Source: Siphonodentalium dalli (Eukaryota; Mollusca; Scaphopoda; Gadilida; Siphonodentaliidae). From it: a stretch of 64,000 nt of DNA. The stretch is taken from the NCBI GenBank assembly GCA_032622095.1, contig CP136068.1, positions 3,013,314 to 3,077,313 on the forward strand, written 5' to 3'. The notes under the pieces were generated by a model. That model saw nothing but the letters and a program-made list of their open reading frames with translations. It was not told where the DNA came from and made no database searches. The translations under genes were made by a program, and so were the position numbers. Positions 61,438-64,000 of the stretch are shown piece after piece; the first letter of the stretch is position 1; the number at the start of each line of letters is the position of its first letter.

Positions 61438-61726
61438 CCCTTTGAGTGCCAGGTCGATTTTTGTATCAACCCATATACCCTGTGCCAATACATTCTTTTA
61501 TATATGCGAGTCGACCATAGGTCGCCTCGCATATATAAGAGAATGCATTGGCCTAAAAAAAATCTTTTTTTAACACTTTTTACTATTTTTTCTTACATTC
61601 TTTAACAATTTTATAATTTTTAATGTGTTAAGCCAATGCATTCTCTTATATATGCGAGGCGACCTATGGTCGACTCGCATATATAAGAGAATGCATTGGC
61701 ACAGGGCCCTTCTGTTGGGTAAAGGG
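61438..61726. mobile_element. TTAA-flanked MITE copy D, chimera of two subfamilies
   Basis: The left end CCCTTTGAGTGCCAGGTCG is of the B/E type. The right end GTTGGGTAAAGGG is of the A/C type. TTAA stands at 61434-61437 and 61727-61730. The ends share only about six bases as an inverted repeat. It contains two hairpins (about 61488-61553 and 61635-61699). Confidence 0.85.
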
Positions 61727-61847
61727 TTAACTTGCAGATTGATACATGTGGCTGTGTCGCATCATTCAAATCTATATGGTTTTATAACATCATTACTTTA
61801 AAGGTACTCAATCCGATAAATAATGCCGTAAATAATCGACTCCTTAA

Positions 61848-62094
61848 CCCTTTGAGTGCCAGGTCCCATTTTTGTATCAACCCATATACCCTGTGCCAAT
61901 GCATTCTCTTATATATGTGAGTCGACCATAGGTCGCCTCGCATATATAAGAGAATGCATTGGCCTAACAATTTTTCATCATTTGTTATTATTTTTTATAA
62001 TTTTTTACAATTTTAATAATTTATTCTTATATTCTTTAACAGACTTATTTTGTAGGTTTAGGGCCGATGAGATCAGCCCCTGGCACTCAAAGAG
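61848..62094. mobile_element. TTAA-flanked piggyBac-like MITE, copy E
   Basis: Left end CCCTTTGAGTGCCAGG, right end CCTGGCACTCAAAGAG (the last G-run is degraded), TTAA at 61844-61847 and 62095-62098. One hairpin at about 61897-61962. Closest to copy B. Confidence 0.85.
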
Positions 62095-62676
62095 TTAAAA
62101 AAATTACCAAAAAATGTAGTAATAAAAGCCCAGACATTTATGCATGTTGTGGGGGGGGGGGGGGGGGTGGGTCTGGCCACCGGGAGCTGACGTATATTAA
62201 TCTCAGACAGAATCAGTCAGAAAGTTGAAATAAAATGAGCAGTAAACCATATCCATATATATCACATGAAACCCCTATAATATCATTGGAAAATCCATTA
62301 CATATTTTCTTATCTGTCACTAGTGGCTAACAGCAAATAGTCCAAGCGGTAATCACTTTCATTGTATACCTGCGCGCGTGACGTAATTTTGATTTCGTAC
62401 CATTCTGTGAATTACTATTGAAAACTGATTATTTTTTTGGATTAAAATTATAGTATTGACAAATGTTACCAATAAATAACCCAATAGACGTCAAATAAAG
62501 ACGAAACTAAAAGGGACTATATTTCGTTGCGCGGGTAGCGCAGTACTGACATATAGTGGTGAAGCGTCTGAGCCAACACAAGACTTGTATACAGTTTGCG
62601 TGTTCTCTACAGAGCTGATGTTGTTAAAAAGGCATAAAGCTTTAGTTTTTTTTCTTGTGATATACAAGATCTTCAA

Positions 62677-63361
62677 CTTCACACTTTCCACTATCCTACA
62701 CTGGTCCGACATGTCAGCCCCCATCGTTAAACCAGCCCAAACATAATATGATATAACTCACATGATTAATCACACTTTCCACTATTCTACACTGGTCCGA
62801 CATGTCCGCCACCATAGTTAAACCAGCCCAAACATAATATGATATAACTCACATGATTAATCACACTTTCCACTATCCTACACTGGTCCGACATGTCAGC
62901 CACCATAGTTAAACCAGCCCAAACATAATATGATATAACTCACGTGATTAATCACACTTTCCACTATCCTACACTGGTCCGACATGTCAGCCCCCATCGT
63001 TAAACCAGCCCAAACATAATATGATATAACTCACATGATTAATCACACTTTCCACTATTCTACACTGGTCCGACATGTCCGCCACCATAGTTAAACCAGC
63101 CCAAACATAATATGATATAACTCACATGATTAATCACACTTTCCACTATCCTACACTGGTCCGACATGTCAGCCACCATAGTTAAACCAGCCCAAACATA
63201 ATATGATATAACTCACGTGATTAATCACACTTTCCACTATCCTACACTGGTCCGACATGTCAGCCACCATAGTTAAACCAGCCCAAACATAATATGATAT
63301 AACTCACGTGATTAATCACACTTTCCACTATCCTACACTGGTCCGACATGTCAGCCACCAT
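62677..63361 (-). repeat. 91-bp tandem array made of exon end, splice donor and intron start
   Basis: The unit is 91 bp. Repeat starts (AATCACACTTTCC on plus) are at 62768, 62859, 62950, 63041, 63132, 63223 and 63314, with a partial unit before the first. On the minus strand each holds the end of the RhoGAP exon (ATGGTGGCTGACATGTCGG onward, 54 bp, MVADMSDQCRIVESVINH) followed by GTGAGT and 37 bp of intron. Units fall in types ordered A-B-C-A-B-C-C-D by small differences (CAGCCCCCATCG, CCGCCACCATAG, CAGCCACCATAG), so a three-unit block was duplicated. The unit nearest 62677 has lost the donor. Confidence 0.93.
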
Positions 63362-63433
63362 CGTTGCCATATCATCACCGCGCTGACGAATAAGAGTCGG
63401 TCCAAACACAATAGCTAAATTCTTTGAATCCAT
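63308..63433 (-). CDS. RhoGAP-domain exon (C-terminal part of the GAP fold)
   Basis: 126 bp on the minus strand, after the acceptor ACCCTTGTCTTTTTAG and before the donor GTGAGT, phase 0 at both ends, 42 codons. It reads MDSKNLAIVFGPTLIRQR, then GDDMATMVADMSDQCR, then IVESVINH. N-L-A-x-V-F-G-P-x-L is the conserved late helix of RhoGAP domains, and the following MSDQCRIVE closely resembles the ARHGAP21/23 type as I know it. RhoGAPs speed GTP hydrolysis by Rho-family GTPases. The catalytic Arg finger lies further upstream, outside the window. The last 54 bp are the source or a member of the tandem array. Confidence 0.9.
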
Positions 63434-63589
63434 CTAAAAAGACAAGGGTAAAAATGGATTTTATATCAAGAAATGCTGCACAAAATATTTAAGCGGCAAA
63501 CGTTAAAAAACAATTTAGATACTAATTATGAAGAAGGTGCTTGTAGGCATGCGAGGTAAAATAAGCAGTTGAAAGTAATGCCACACTAG

Positions 63590-63810
63590 TAGGGCCCTGC
63601 GAATAGTCGGGATTAGATTCGTTGTCGATATCGCGAGTGGTAACATGATGTGAAATTGATGGCTTAGAGTTTCAGTTAAATCAAGTTGTGGAGCAATGAG
63701 GTTGAAAATAAGACGCCAAACTGTCAATGTCACACACACGTTACCGTCAATCAACCATAATAGCGTATATGTCCTGAGGCTGCCTATAGTCCTCGTTATT
63801 CGCAGGGCCC
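63590..63810. mobile_element. Small MITE with 14-bp inverted repeats
   Basis: Ends GGGCCCTGCGAATA (63592-63605) and TATTCGCAGGGCCC (63797-63810) are a perfect inverted pair. A single end of the same kind (TAGGGCCCTGCGAAT) occurs at 57701. A target duplication is not clear. It lies in the RhoGAP intron just upstream of the 63308 exon. Confidence 0.65.
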
Positions 63811-64000
63811 GATTTACTTTTTAAATTTTGCATAGCAAACAGCTATGCATAACTGGAGATTGCATAGCACTCTTGAAGAATTGCATAGCAATGTTTAAAT
63901 CTCTTGAAATGGACCCTTAAACATAATTTGTTGTTTGTTTTGGGGTTAATTTTGTCAGAGAAAAAAAAACAGCTACACAATTATTAATATTATTAAATAT
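63811..64000. repeat. Short ATTGCATAGCA tandem and AT-rich end of window
   Basis: TTGCATAGCA occurs four times between about 63827 and 63892, including an inverted CTATGCATAAC. Nothing else is recognised up to the right edge. Confidence 0.6.

Larger units (their letters stand above)
60998..63307 (-). other. Intron of the RhoGAP gene, loaded with repeats
   Basis: Between the donor at 63302-63307 and the acceptor at 60998-60999. It contains a three-copy ~60-bp tandem at 61020-61195, two TTAA-flanked MITEs (61438, 61848), a G-run at 62151-62167 and the 91-bp exon-tail array (62677-63307). Confidence 0.8.

Overview
The window looks like invertebrate animal nuclear DNA, most likely from a mollusc. 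Genes are split by introns with GT..AG boundaries, one gene joins a PAN/apple-like domain to a fibrinogen-related domain, and the intergenic DNA is AT-rich and packed with satellites, MITEs, LINE and Ty3/gypsy debris. The mollusc assignment is an inference from this style of genome, not a proof.

Layout. 1-8373 is a satellite of 36/39-bp units that runs off the left edge and stays open in one frame for 2,790 codons. 8374-25500 is gene-poor and holds shuffled repeats, short-palindrome arrays, a large foldback, a broken LINE and two members of a transposon family with G-run tips. 25901-31722 is a 22-bp minisatellite containing a recent 2.3-kb internal duplication. About 650 bp after it starts a secreted-protein gene on the + strand: exon 1 (32369-32683, signal peptide and PAN-like domain), exon 2 (33092-33209, Cys-rich) and a fibrinogen-domain exon (45164-45801). 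The splice phases agree. The ~12-kb last intron is filled with transposons, among them a broken Ty3/gypsy pol gene cut in two by a G-tipped element. 46000-57600 holds degenerate exon copies, a 97-bp array, TTAA-flanked MITEs and at least ten copies of a ~93-bp hairpin repeat. 57918-63433 (- strand) carries the last three exons of a RhoGAP-domain gene, probably of the ARHGAP21/23 type; the rest lies beyond the right edge.

Most notable observations. (1) In the RhoGAP gene the last 54 bp of an exon plus its splice donor and 37 bp of intron have been amplified as a 91-bp tandem array, giving seven identical GTGAGT donors in series. (2) Four transposons with homopolymeric G/C tips each have a perfect 7-bp target duplication, an uncommon length. 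(3) TTAA-flanked MITEs carry long hairpins, and one copy is a chimera with two different ends. No tRNA, rRNA, CRISPR or bacterial-type feature was seen.
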